From: an uncultured Verrucomicrobiales bacterium
GTDB lineage: Bacteria; Verrucomicrobiota; Verrucomicrobiia; Verrucomicrobiales; Akkermansiaceae
Direction: 5' to 3'
Assembly (NCBI GenBank): GCA_949373085.1
Contig: CASICJ010000009.1
Location: forward strand, 1 to 62,452
DNA length: 62,452 bases
The notes below the pieces were generated by a model. It worked only from the letters and a program-made list of their open reading frames with translations. It was not told the DNA's origin and did no database searches. Below are positions 7,402-15,135 of this stretch, piece by piece (position 1 is the first letter of the stretch; each line of letters begins with the position of its first letter). The position numbers were made by a program, and so were the translations under genes.

Positions 7402-10397
7402 AAGAGATTTTAGCAAAAAACCTTTTAATTCTAGCCTCGGCAGGATCGGGGAAGACCTATCAATTGGGTAATCGGGTCATTGGAAAGATTGGAAAAGAGG
7501 GAGTGGAACCGGAGCGAATTGTTGCACTAACCTTCACTCGTAAAGCAGCGGGAGAGTTCGCTGACACACTACTTACGAAGTTGGCAAAAGGGAGCTTAGA
7601 TTCAAAGGAAGCCAAGTCCGTTTGTGAGGACATTTGTGCAGCGATCGATTTGCCTATCGTTCTCGAGAAGGTAATCCGAGCTCTACCTCAACTTCAGTTC
7701 ACAACACTTGATGGCTTCTTTTCAAGAATTGTAAGAGGTTTTCAGTATGAGCTAGGTTTATGTGGTGGAACCTTCGATTTACTGGAAGGTGAGCGATTAA
7801 AGATGGCTCAAGAAGAGATTTTAAAAGGTGTTTTGCGGGATGGTTTTGGTCAACGAAAGGAATTCTTTCATGCTTTTCGAAAAGCGAGCTTAGGCCGAGG
7901 TCAACAGGGAGTGCAGCGATCATTGGAGGAATTTATCGAGACTTGGCACCGCATCTGGAAATCGGGGAATGGAAAAGAAGCGTTTGGGAATTCCGGCACC
8001 TTTACCGACTTACCTCAAATAGAAGATTGGTTTAACCAGAAAGATGGATTGATTGCGGCATTACGTGATGATTCCCAAGGAAAGACGTGGGGAGGTATGC
8101 TGGACAATTTCTGTGATCACGTTGTGGGGAAATCACTGGCGATGAATGCCTTCGGGAAGCGCTTGTTGGATGTGCTTGAGGAGCCGGGGCCAGTGGAGGT
8201 AAAAGAAGGTCGTAAAATGCTGACCATTTCTCTGGAACAATGGAAGCTGTGGCAACAGTTGTTCCGATTGGCGATTGGATGCGAGTTGTCGAGTGCGGTT
8301 TCCAAGACTGAGGCTATCGGAGAGTTAATGGAGCAAGTCGATTGCGAGCACAGTGAGCAGTTGCGGAAGCGTGGACTTCTCAGCTTCGAAGACGTGAAGA
8401 CTCTGCTCGGTGAGTGGAGTCAGAGTGAAGAGGCTCGGTTGCGACGCGAGCTGATCGATTATCGTCTCGATGGTCGGTATGATCACTGGTTGCTTGATGA
8501 GTTTCAGGATACAAGTCGAGCAGAGTGGCGTGGGCTTGAACCTCTCATTGATGAAGCGGTGGCTGATCCAGAGGGTAGTTTCTTTGTGGTAGGCGATCGC
8601 AAGCAGGGTATCTACGCTTGGCGTGGTGGTGATGTTAGTCTCTTCGATGATGTCCTTTGGAGGTATCAAGGGGGGATGACGATTGAGCCTATGGACATGT
8701 CCTGGCGATCGTGTCCGGCAGTGTTAGAGTTAGTGAATACCGTTTGTGGTAATCTTGGTCTCATCGAAAATCTCTTTGGTAAGATTGTTAGTGAGAAATG
8801 GCAGTGGAAAGATCATGGATCGGCTAAGCCAGACGTGACGGGTGAAGCGAAGGTGATCGAAGTTCCTAAAGACGAGGAAGGAACTGTTTTGGTTTCAGAA
8901 CTGCGAAGGCTTGGTATTGGAGAGAAGGAGTTGAGTTGCGGCGTGTTGGTGCGAAAGGGTGATCAGGTAAAAAAGTATGCGGAATTACTTCGGGCAGAGG
9001 GTTTTGATGTGATTGAGGCCGGGCAGCGAGAACCGGGATCGGATCATGCTGTGGGAGTGGTGATCAAACACCTTATCGAATGGATGGCAAATCCTGCTAA
9101 CGATTACAGTCGCGAGGTGCTGGCGATGTCCCCAGTGATGCCCATCCTTGAACAGTATGGAGAGGGCTGGGGGCGCCGCTGGGATGGTGTGTTGCATAAG
9201 GTTCAAGGAGTAGGATTTGCTCGTTTTGTGAGTGCCTTGGTGGCTCCGGAGTGGGGCCGGTTAAAGCTATATGGCCGTCGCCGAGCAGAGGACCTAATCG
9301 CGGCCTTGGCGGAGTTTGATCGGACCGGTGAAGCGTGTCCGCGAGCAGCTGCAAAATGGATCCGTGGATTGCAGGTGAATCAAGCTCCTGGAGTCGCTGC
9401 GATTCAGGTGATGACGATTCACAAGTCAAAGGGTCTCGGGTTTGATGTTGTGATGCTACCAGAGTTGCCGGATCGCTTACAGGTTCCCAATGCGGGTGAT
9501 TTCAAAGTGGCACGAGGAGTCGACTGGCTGCTGCAAGTTCCTGGAAAATGGGCTTATCTTGCACATCCGGAAACAAAGGCCGCCTATGAACGTTGGTCTG
9601 AATCGCGGAAATACGAGGCTCTCTGTCTGCTCTACGTAGCTTTAACGAGGGCTAAGCGTGGTCTTTATGTCTTCTTGCCCGAGGAGCCCACGGCGCGAAG
9701 AGGCAAACCGGCAGGAGAAAGGCATGCGACCCCGGCCAATCTGGTCAGACAGTCATCGGGTTTAAACTTTATTGGATCAGATCCGAATTGGAGCGCGAGT
9801 GTCCCCAACTCAGTAAGAGCAGAAGAAGGGAAAATTTTTAAATTACCCGATGGGAAAGCAAAGAGAAGTCGAACGAACCCGTCTTTGGAGAAGGGTGCGG
9901 CTGTAATAGGTGGCGGAACTGGTAGACGATTAGGTATTGAAGTTCATTGCTTGTTCGAAAAAGTTGGATGGTTATCTCCTGGCGAAATCCCGCCGCAATC
10001 GTTTTCTGCTGCTGGGAAGATCGTAGAAGATTCTTTAAAAAAGAAAGGGATTCATGAAGTCTTCGAGAACGATGGAGGTGAGCTTTATCGTGAACAGGCC
10101 TTTGAGTTAATTTATCAAAATAAGTGGATGAGTGGCGTGGTTGATCGCTTGCATCTTTATCGGGATACTGGGAAAATATCACGGATAGCAGTTTTTGATT
10201 TCAAGACGGATGTAGTAAGATCGTCTGATGATTTGATTGCGCGTTACGCTGGGCAGATGCTGGCTTATCAGCGGGCTTTGGCTCAAGTGTTTGGGGTCGA
10301 TTCCTCCATCGTGGAGTGCCAGATCGTATCGACCTCACTGGGTGAAGTGATCGAGGTGAATGGCGGGGGGGAGCAGGGAGAGTTGGATCTATTATGA
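7398..10397 (+). CDS. AddA-like UvrD-family helicase with C-terminal nuclease domain
   Basis: Protein of 999 residues, GTG start inside the stop of the upstream nuclease gene (overlap GTGA). Superfamily 1 helicase motifs are present in order: Walker A ILASAGSGKT at 11-20, TFTRKAA, motif II LLDEFQDTSRAEW near 365, motif III VVGDRKQGIYAWRGGD, motif V MTIHKSKGLGFDVV near 671 and motif VI LLYVALTRAKRGLY. The last 150 residues carry a RecB-like nuclease with IEVHCLFE and the FDFKTD motif. This is the UvrD/AddA architecture. With the upstream AddB-like gene it makes a two-gene end-resection machine. Chi recognition cannot be inferred from the sequence. Confidence 0.88.
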   Translation: MKEILAKNLLILASAGSGKTYQLGNRVIGKIGKEGVEPERIVALTFTRKAAGEFADTLLTKLAKGSLDSKEAKSVCEDICAAIDLPIVLEKVIRALPQLQFTTLDGFFSRIVRGFQYELGLCGGTFDLLEGERLKMAQEEILKGVLRDGFGQRKEFFHAFRKASLGRGQQGVQRSLEEFIETWHRIWKSGNGKEAFGNSGTFTDLPQIEDWFNQKDGLIAALRDDSQGKTWGGMLDNFCDHVVGKSLAMNAFGKRLLDVLEEPGPVEVKEGRKMLTISLEQWKLWQQLFRLAIGCELSSAVSKTEAIGELMEQVDCEHSEQLRKRGLLSFEDVKTLLGEWSQSEEARLRRELIDYRLDGRYDHWLLDEFQDTSRAEWRGLEPLIDEAVADPEGSFFVVGDRKQGIYAWRGGDVSLFDDVLWRYQGGMTIEPMDMSWRSCPAVLELVNTVCGNLGLIENLFGKIVSEKWQWKDHGSAKPDVTGEAKVIEVPKDEEGTVLVSELRRLGIGEKELSCGVLVRKGDQVKKYAELLRAEGFDVIEAGQREPGSDHAVGVVIKHLIEWMANPANDYSREVLAMSPVMPILEQYGEGWGRRWDGVLHKVQGVGFARFVSALVAPEWGRLKLYGRRRAEDLIAALAEFDRTGEACPRAAAKWIRGLQVNQAPGVAAIQVMTIHKSKGLGFDVVMLPELPDRLQVPNAGDFKVARGVDWLLQVPGKWAYLAHPETKAAYERWSESRKYEALCLLYVALTRAKRGLYVFLPEEPTARRGKPAGERHATPANLVRQSSGLNFIGSDPNWSASVPNSVRAEEGKIFKLPDGKAKRSRTNPSLEKGAAVIGGGTGRRLGIEVHCLFEKVGWLSPGEIPPQSFSAAGKIVEDSLKKKGIHEVFENDGGELYREQAFELIYQNKWMSGVVDRLHLYRDTGKISRIAVFDFKTDVVRSSDDLIARYAGQMLAYQRALAQVFGVDSSIVECQIVSTSLGEVIEVNGGGEQGELDLL

Positions 10398-11401
10398 AGG
10401 ACGAAATTGGTTGGTCCTTTGTAGCTATGAAAGGTTGCGAGGAGGTAGTATCACGGCACGAAGGTTTTTCGGACCGGTATCGAACGAAGGATTGGACGGA
10501 GAGAACGATTGCTCCAGTTTGGTCTGCAACGAAGGGGCCAATGGCGGTTTGTGTTCTGATGGCTCTTCGTCGTGACGGGATGAATGGTGAGTCGTTAGTC
10601 GAGCGGGTATGGCCAGAATTGAGAGCGGGGTATTTGACCTTTGATGAGATGTTTTCATACCAAGGCGGTTATGCCGCATTACACGAGAAGGTTTCGATTT
10701 GGGATCGAAAGGCGGTCATTACCTCTCTCGAGAATCAGGATCCATTATGGTTAGTGGGGACACATGGTTACCATCCAAGGACAATCGGATTTTTGGCAGA
10801 TGAGATAGTGCGTCGGGTTGATGGGCGCCCGTTGGGCCAGTTTTGGAGGGAAGAAATTGCCGAGCCGGAAAAGATTGATTTTTGGATTGGATTGCCGGAA
10901 GAAGAATTTGGAAGGGTGGCTGAGTTGGTGCCAGCGCGCCTTTCAAAAGCTGGCGAGCCCAAGCCATTTTATGAAGCCCTCCTGACAAAGGGGTCGCTGA
11001 CAAGGCAGGCCTTTTCGTCACCTTCCGATCTTGCTGGAGTGAGTGAGATGAATCAACCGAGAGCTTGGAAGGCTGGTTTTCCTGCGATGGGAGGAGTTGG
11101 CTCCGCGCTAGGCTTGGCGAAGTTTTACGACTGGGTCCTCCGTCAGGAATTTTTAGAAGAACTAATTAGGCCAAGGATTAAAGGGCTAGATAAAATCCAG
11201 CGAATTGAAAATTCTTTTGGTTTCGGCGTAATGCTTGGACTAGGTCCAGATAGGAACTGCTTCGGACACCCGGGGGCTGGAGGAAGTTATGGGTTTGCTA
11301 ACGTAGAGACCGGGATGAGTTATGCCTTTGTTATGAATCATTTTGAATCCAATCTTTTCCCGAATAAGGAGAGATTAGAGCTTGTTCTATCTGCGGGCTA
11401 G
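10394..11401 (+). CDS. Serine hydrolase of the beta-lactamase/class C esterase (EstB-like) family
   Basis: Protein of 335 residues. The SxxK nucleophile motif SATKG is near residue 45. The motif GYHPRTIGFLADEIVRRVDG holds the tyrosine of the Y-x-x motif, and FGHPGAGGSYGF supplies the third conserved box. No signal peptide is seen, so it is probably cytoplasmic; that suits an esterase rather than a penicillin-binding protein. Its ATG overlaps the AddA-like stop (ATGA), so it is translated with the helicase-nuclease pair, although no functional link to DNA repair is known. The substrate is unknown. Confidence 0.8.
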   Translation: MKDEIGWSFVAMKGCEEVVSRHEGFSDRYRTKDWTERTIAPVWSATKGPMAVCVLMALRRDGMNGESLVERVWPELRAGYLTFDEMFSYQGGYAALHEKVSIWDRKAVITSLENQDPLWLVGTHGYHPRTIGFLADEIVRRVDGRPLGQFWREEIAEPEKIDFWIGLPEEEFGRVAELVPARLSKAGEPKPFYEALLTKGSLTRQAFSSPSDLAGVSEMNQPRAWKAGFPAMGGVGSALGLAKFYDWVLRQEFLEELIRPRIKGLDKIQRIENSFGFGVMLGLGPDRNCFGHPGAGGSYGFANVETGMSYAFVMNHFESNLFPNKERLELVLSAG

Positions 11402-11441
11402 GTTCATCGCGGGAGGGTTTCACGATCGATTTTCCTTAACG

Positions 11442-12050
11442 TTATTTCTTTTGAAATACGGCTAGGTGTTTGTCGACTGACTTGCCAGGTGCGTCAGAGA
11501 GGGCCCGTGAGTTGGGGTTGAGTATGGATCCGACTTGGACAGCACCTAGGTTTTCGAGTGCTTCCGTAGCTAGCTCGTGTTCTTTGTCGAAGTAGGAGGT
11601 GATCACAAGGAGGCCATCGTCGTTTAATCGTTCAAGGGCTTGATCGAAGATTTGGGTCCAGACAGGTTTGTCGTTCCAGTAATTTTGATGCCGAAGGAAG
11701 GCAATATCAGGTGTGCCAATTTCGGCGAGGTCGAGGAGTCGGTCGCCGCGATGGGTAATGAAGTCAACCGAGGTGTTTGGTTCTCCCGCTTCTTGAATTT
11801 CTTCTTTCCAGCGGGAATTGGCCTGATCGATCTCGGCGGCGCGGATGTCGAGGCCTTGAAGGTGTGACGATTTGGATTTTTCAGAGAGTAGCTTGGCTAG
11901 GACGCCGGTTTCGTCGCCGCGACCACAAGCGAGATTGAGGAGGGAAAGGTGGTCCTTTTTCGAGAGGTGTGGTCCTAGAAGGTTACGAAGATTCGTTTCT
12001 AAATTCGCTAGATCTTCCTGAAGGAGTTCGGTGAAAGGGGTGTGGGCCAC
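11442..12050 (-). CDS. Class I SAM-dependent methyltransferase
   Basis: Protein of 202 residues with a Rossmann-type SAM site: motif I LLNLACGRGDE, then an acidic end of strand 2 in LQGLDIRAAEID, and TPDIAFLRH at motif IV. The conserved arrangement supports methyl transfer to a small molecule or protein, but nothing identifies the substrate. It is convergent with the serine hydrolase gene and divergent from hemB, with only about 30 bases between its start and the hemB start region, so the two promoters must overlap. Confidence 0.75.
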   Translation of the reverse strand: MAHTPFTELLQEDLANLETNLRNLLGPHLSKKDHLSLLNLACGRGDETGVLAKLLSEKSKSSHLQGLDIRAAEIDQANSRWKEEIQEAGEPNTSVDFITHRGDRLLDLAEIGTPDIAFLRHQNYWNDKPVWTQIFDQALERLNDDGLLVITSYFDKEHELATEALENLGAVQVGSILNPNSRALSDAPGKSVDKHLAVFQKK

Positions 12051-12078
12051 GGAAGGAAGGTAATTTAAGATTCGGATT

Positions 12079-13080
12079 TTGGAATTTAGAAATTACACTT
12101 CGACCGTGGATTTACCGATCAGACCAAGGCGCAACCGAAAAAGCCCGGGATTGCGAGCGTTGACCCGTGAGACTTTACTGTGTCCGGGTGACCTTGTGCT
12201 GCCATTGTTTTTGCATGACGTTGGATTGGATGAAGGCATCCAATCGATGCCGGGTTGCACACGCTGGTCACTCAAGGGAATGGTGAAAGAGGCGGGAGAG
12301 GCTTTTGCGGTCGGAGTTCCAGCGGTTGTTTTGTTTCCAGTAATTGATGATTCATTAAAAACGAAAAGGGGCGAGGAATGCTTTAATCGGGAAGGGTTAG
12401 TGCAGCGTGCGATTCGCGCTTTAAAGTCAGCTTATCCTGAACTTGTGGTGATGACGGATGTTGCGCTCGATCCTTATAATAGTGATGGGCATGATGGCAT
12501 TCTAGAAGAGGGAGAGATTTTGAACGACGAAACCGTGGAGATCCTTTGTAAACAGGCCGTGAGTCAGGCAGACGCGGGAGCAGACATTGTTGCTCCGAGC
12601 GATATGATGGATGGTCGGGTAGGTGCTTTGCGTGTGGCCTTGGATATAGCGGGCTTTCAAAACGTTTCGATTTGCAGTTACACCGCAAAATATGCTTCGG
12701 CTTATTATGGGCCCTTTCGGGGGGCTTTAGGCTCTGCCCCAAAATCAGGAGACAAAAAGAGTTACCAAATGGATCCGTCGAATCGTCGGGAGGCCCTTCG
12801 TGAGCTTTTGCTAGATGAAGCTGAAGGCGCGGATATTGTGATGGTGAAACCAGCAGGCGCCTATCTTGATGTGATCAGTGACGTTCGAGAGCATACAACA
12901 CTGCCGGTAGCGGCTTATCAGGTGAGTGGAGAGTATCTTATGATTAAGAGTGCATCGGCTGAAGGATGGATTTGTGAAGAGTCAGTCATGATGGAAAGTT
13001 TGATTGCAATCAAACGTGCAGGGGCTGATGTGATCTTGACTTACTTTGCGAAGGAGGTGGCAAGGCTGCTAGGAAGGTGA
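12079..13080 (+). CDS. hemB: Delta-aminolevulinic acid dehydratase (porphobilinogen synthase)
   Basis: Condenses two 5-aminolevulinate molecules to porphobilinogen in haem and tetrapyrrole synthesis. The two active-site lysines are visible in SYTAKYASAYYGPFR and VMVKPAGAYLD. The metal region reads DVALDPYNSDGHDG, with aspartate and alanine where zinc-type enzymes have three cysteines. This is the magnesium or metal-independent type. The frame can start with TTG at 12079 (333 residues) or GTG at 12106. The second gives VDLPIRPRRNRKSP, which fits family N-termini better, so the start is uncertain. Confidence 0.95.
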   Translation: MEFRNYTSTVDLPIRPRRNRKSPGLRALTRETLLCPGDLVLPLFLHDVGLDEGIQSMPGCTRWSLKGMVKEAGEAFAVGVPAVVLFPVIDDSLKTKRGEECFNREGLVQRAIRALKSAYPELVVMTDVALDPYNSDGHDGILEEGEILNDETVEILCKQAVSQADAGADIVAPSDMMDGRVGALRVALDIAGFQNVSICSYTAKYASAYYGPFRGALGSAPKSGDKKSYQMDPSNRREALRELLLDEAEGADIVMVKPAGAYLDVISDVREHTTLPVAAYQVSGEYLMIKSASAEGWICEESVMMESLIAIKRAGADVILTYFAKEVARLLGR

Positions 13081-13182
13081 TTATCCGTAATTCTTTCCTG
13101 CCTCAAAGGGGCAAGGCTACTGGGAGAGTTTTTTGTGAAATAAGTAAGAGAGTTAACCTTTTTCCCGTAGGAAATTTCTATT

Positions 13183-14190
13183 ATGAGCGAGGATAAAACT
13201 GCCGTTGAAAAGCTCCACGCGAGCTATGGGAGGATGAAGGAAGAATTGTCCCAAGTCATTGTGGGACAGAATGAGGTTGTTGAGCAGGTTCTCATGGCAA
13301 TGTTTTGTCGTGGTCACGCCCTACTGGTAGGTGTGCCGGGATTGGCCAAAACGCTTTTGGTTTCCACTGTCTCCCAAGCACTTGACCTGCAATACAAGCG
13401 AATTCAGTTCACTCCCGACCTTATGCCGGCCGATATTACCGGAACTGATGTTCTTGAGGTTGATCCTGAAACTGGTCATCGTGGTTTCCGATTCGTGAAT
13501 GGACCGCTTTTCGCTAGTATGGTTTTGGCGGATGAAATTAATCGGACTCCTCCAAAGACGCAGGCAGCTCTTTTAGAAGCAATGCAGGAAGGTCATGTCA
13601 CAGTGGGCGAGCGGACCCTAAATCTACCGGATCCATTTTTTGTGCTGGCGACGCAAAATCCGATTGAACAGGAAGGAACATATCCTTTACCAGAGGCCCA
13701 GCTTGATCGATTTCTCTTCAATATTGTCGTCGATTATCCGAATGCCGAGGAGGAGCGTGAAATAATCCGTCGTGTGACTAGCCCAAACTCAGCAACCGTT
13801 TCTCCGCTAATGACTGGACCTGAAATCATTCAGCTTCAGAATATTGTGAAGCGGGTCCCTGTCGGTGACCATGTCATTGACTTCGCAGCTAAGCTGGCCC
13901 GGGCAACTCGTCCAGGGTCTAGTGAGGCGCCTGGTTTTGTGAAAGAGATGGTTGGCTGGGGTGCTGGTCCTCGTGCTGGCATCTCATTAATTTCAGCAGC
14001 CAAGGCCCACGCCGTTCTTCGAGGGCGGGTTCATGCGACCACGGTCGATGTCGCTGCGGTGGCTCTACCGGTGCTTCGTCATCGAGTCCTAACAACCTTT
14101 AATGCGGAAGCTGCTGGGGTAAAGAGCGACGATATTATTAAGCGTCTTATCGAGGAGCTTGGCGGGAAGGATGCCGATATTAAGATCTAG
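13183..14190 (+). CDS. MoxR-family AAA+ ATPase
   Basis: Protein of 335 residues. The Walker A motif is the MoxR variant GVPGLAKT at 50-57. Walker B is LADEINRTPPKTQAALLEAMQE, followed by ATQNPIEQEGTYPLPEAQLDRF, the sensor-1 region typical of MoxR. MoxR ATPases act as chaperones that assemble or activate protein complexes together with VWA-domain partners. It heads a four-gene set (MoxR, DUF58, BatA-like, VWA membrane protein) with spacings of 20, 1 and -4 bases, the familiar Bat/aerotolerance-type layout. An A/T-rich stretch of about 100 bases separates it from hemB. Confidence 0.93.
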   Translation: MSEDKTAVEKLHASYGRMKEELSQVIVGQNEVVEQVLMAMFCRGHALLVGVPGLAKTLLVSTVSQALDLQYKRIQFTPDLMPADITGTDVLEVDPETGHRGFRFVNGPLFASMVLADEINRTPPKTQAALLEAMQEGHVTVGERTLNLPDPFFVLATQNPIEQEGTYPLPEAQLDRFLFNIVVDYPNAEEEREIIRRVTSPNSATVSPLMTGPEIIQLQNIVKRVPVGDHVIDFAAKLARATRPGSSEAPGFVKEMVGWGAGPRAGISLISAAKAHAVLRGRVHATTVDVAAVALPVLRHRVLTTFNAEAAGVKSDDIIKRLIEELGGKDADIKI

Positions 14191-14210
14191 TTTTCAACTA
14201 CAAGACTGGA

Positions 14211-15134
14211 ATGGCCGATGCTGCTGATCGTTTGAAAATGCCTGAGTGCATGCGTTTGCTTGCTCCCGAGGTAGTAGGTTCGCTCCGTCGCCTGGAATGG
14301 CTTTCGAGGTTACGGAAGCTAGGGGCTTTGACTGGGCGTCACTCTAGCCCGGACAAAGGGGTCTCGGTAGAATTTGCGGAACACCGTGAATATACGCTCG
14401 GCGATGATTTGCGAAATCTTGATTGGCGAGTGATGGCCAAAAGTGATCGCAACGTTATTAAGCAGTATATTGAAGAGACCAATTTACGAGCAACTATGGT
14501 CTTGGATGTTTCTGGTTCCATGAATTTCAAAGGGGAGGAATCTGAGCTTTCAAAGTTTGAATATGGTCAGTATCTTGCGGCTGCACTATCTTATCTTTTT
14601 ATTAAGCAAGGCGATGCTTCAGGTCTTGTGACTTTTGATGACACCTTGCGCACTTCAATGCGCGCTGAGAATAGGCCAAGCCAAGTTCGGAGGATTTGCG
14701 AAGAGCTCCACGGAACTAAGCCGGGAAAAGAAACCGGAGTTGGCAAAGTTCTCAATGAGGTTGCGGAACGAATACCAAGGCGAGGGCTCGTTGTTATCAT
14801 TAGTGATCTTTTTGACGAGCCGGAGCAGATTGTCGAAGCGCTCCATCATTTTGATTATCGTCAGCATGAATTGGTAGTTTTTCACTTACTTGCTGAAGAG
14901 GAGTTGAGTTTTCCATTTCAAAGTTTTCAACGCTTCCATGATTTGGAAGGAGTTGAGGAAATGTTACGGATTGATCCGCAGGCGGTGCGTGCGGCTTACC
15001 TTAAGAAGTTAAAGGATTTTATCGCATCGATCGAGTCGGTGTGTGGAAATCTCCGAGCAGACTACGTGCCTGTGACAACCAAGACTCCGGTGTCAGAGGC
15101 TCTGGTGCGGTATCTGGGAAGGAGGAGAAAGTAG
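14211..15134 (+). CDS. DUF58 domain protein with degenerate VWA fold
   Basis: Protein of 307 residues. It has the DUF58 landmark GVSVEFAEHREYTLGDDLRNLDWRV split over residues 47-71, followed by a VWA-like metal site DVSGSMNF near residue 98. The MIDAS DxSxS pattern is intact. DUF58 proteins almost always follow MoxR and are thought to be its client or adaptor. No membrane segment is obvious. The start overlaps nothing and lies 20 bases after the MoxR stop. Confidence 0.9.
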   Translation: MADAADRLKMPECMRLLAPEVVGSLRRLEWLSRLRKLGALTGRHSSPDKGVSVEFAEHREYTLGDDLRNLDWRVMAKSDRNVIKQYIEETNLRATMVLDVSGSMNFKGEESELSKFEYGQYLAAALSYLFIKQGDASGLVTFDDTLRTSMRAENRPSQVRRICEELHGTKPGKETGVGKVLNEVAERIPRRGLVVIISDLFDEPEQIVEALHHFDYRQHELVVFHLLAEEELSFPFQSFQRFHDLEGVEEMLRIDPQAVRAAYLKKLKDFIASIESVCGNLRADYVPVTTKTPVSEALVRYLGRRRK

Positions 15135-15135
15135 G

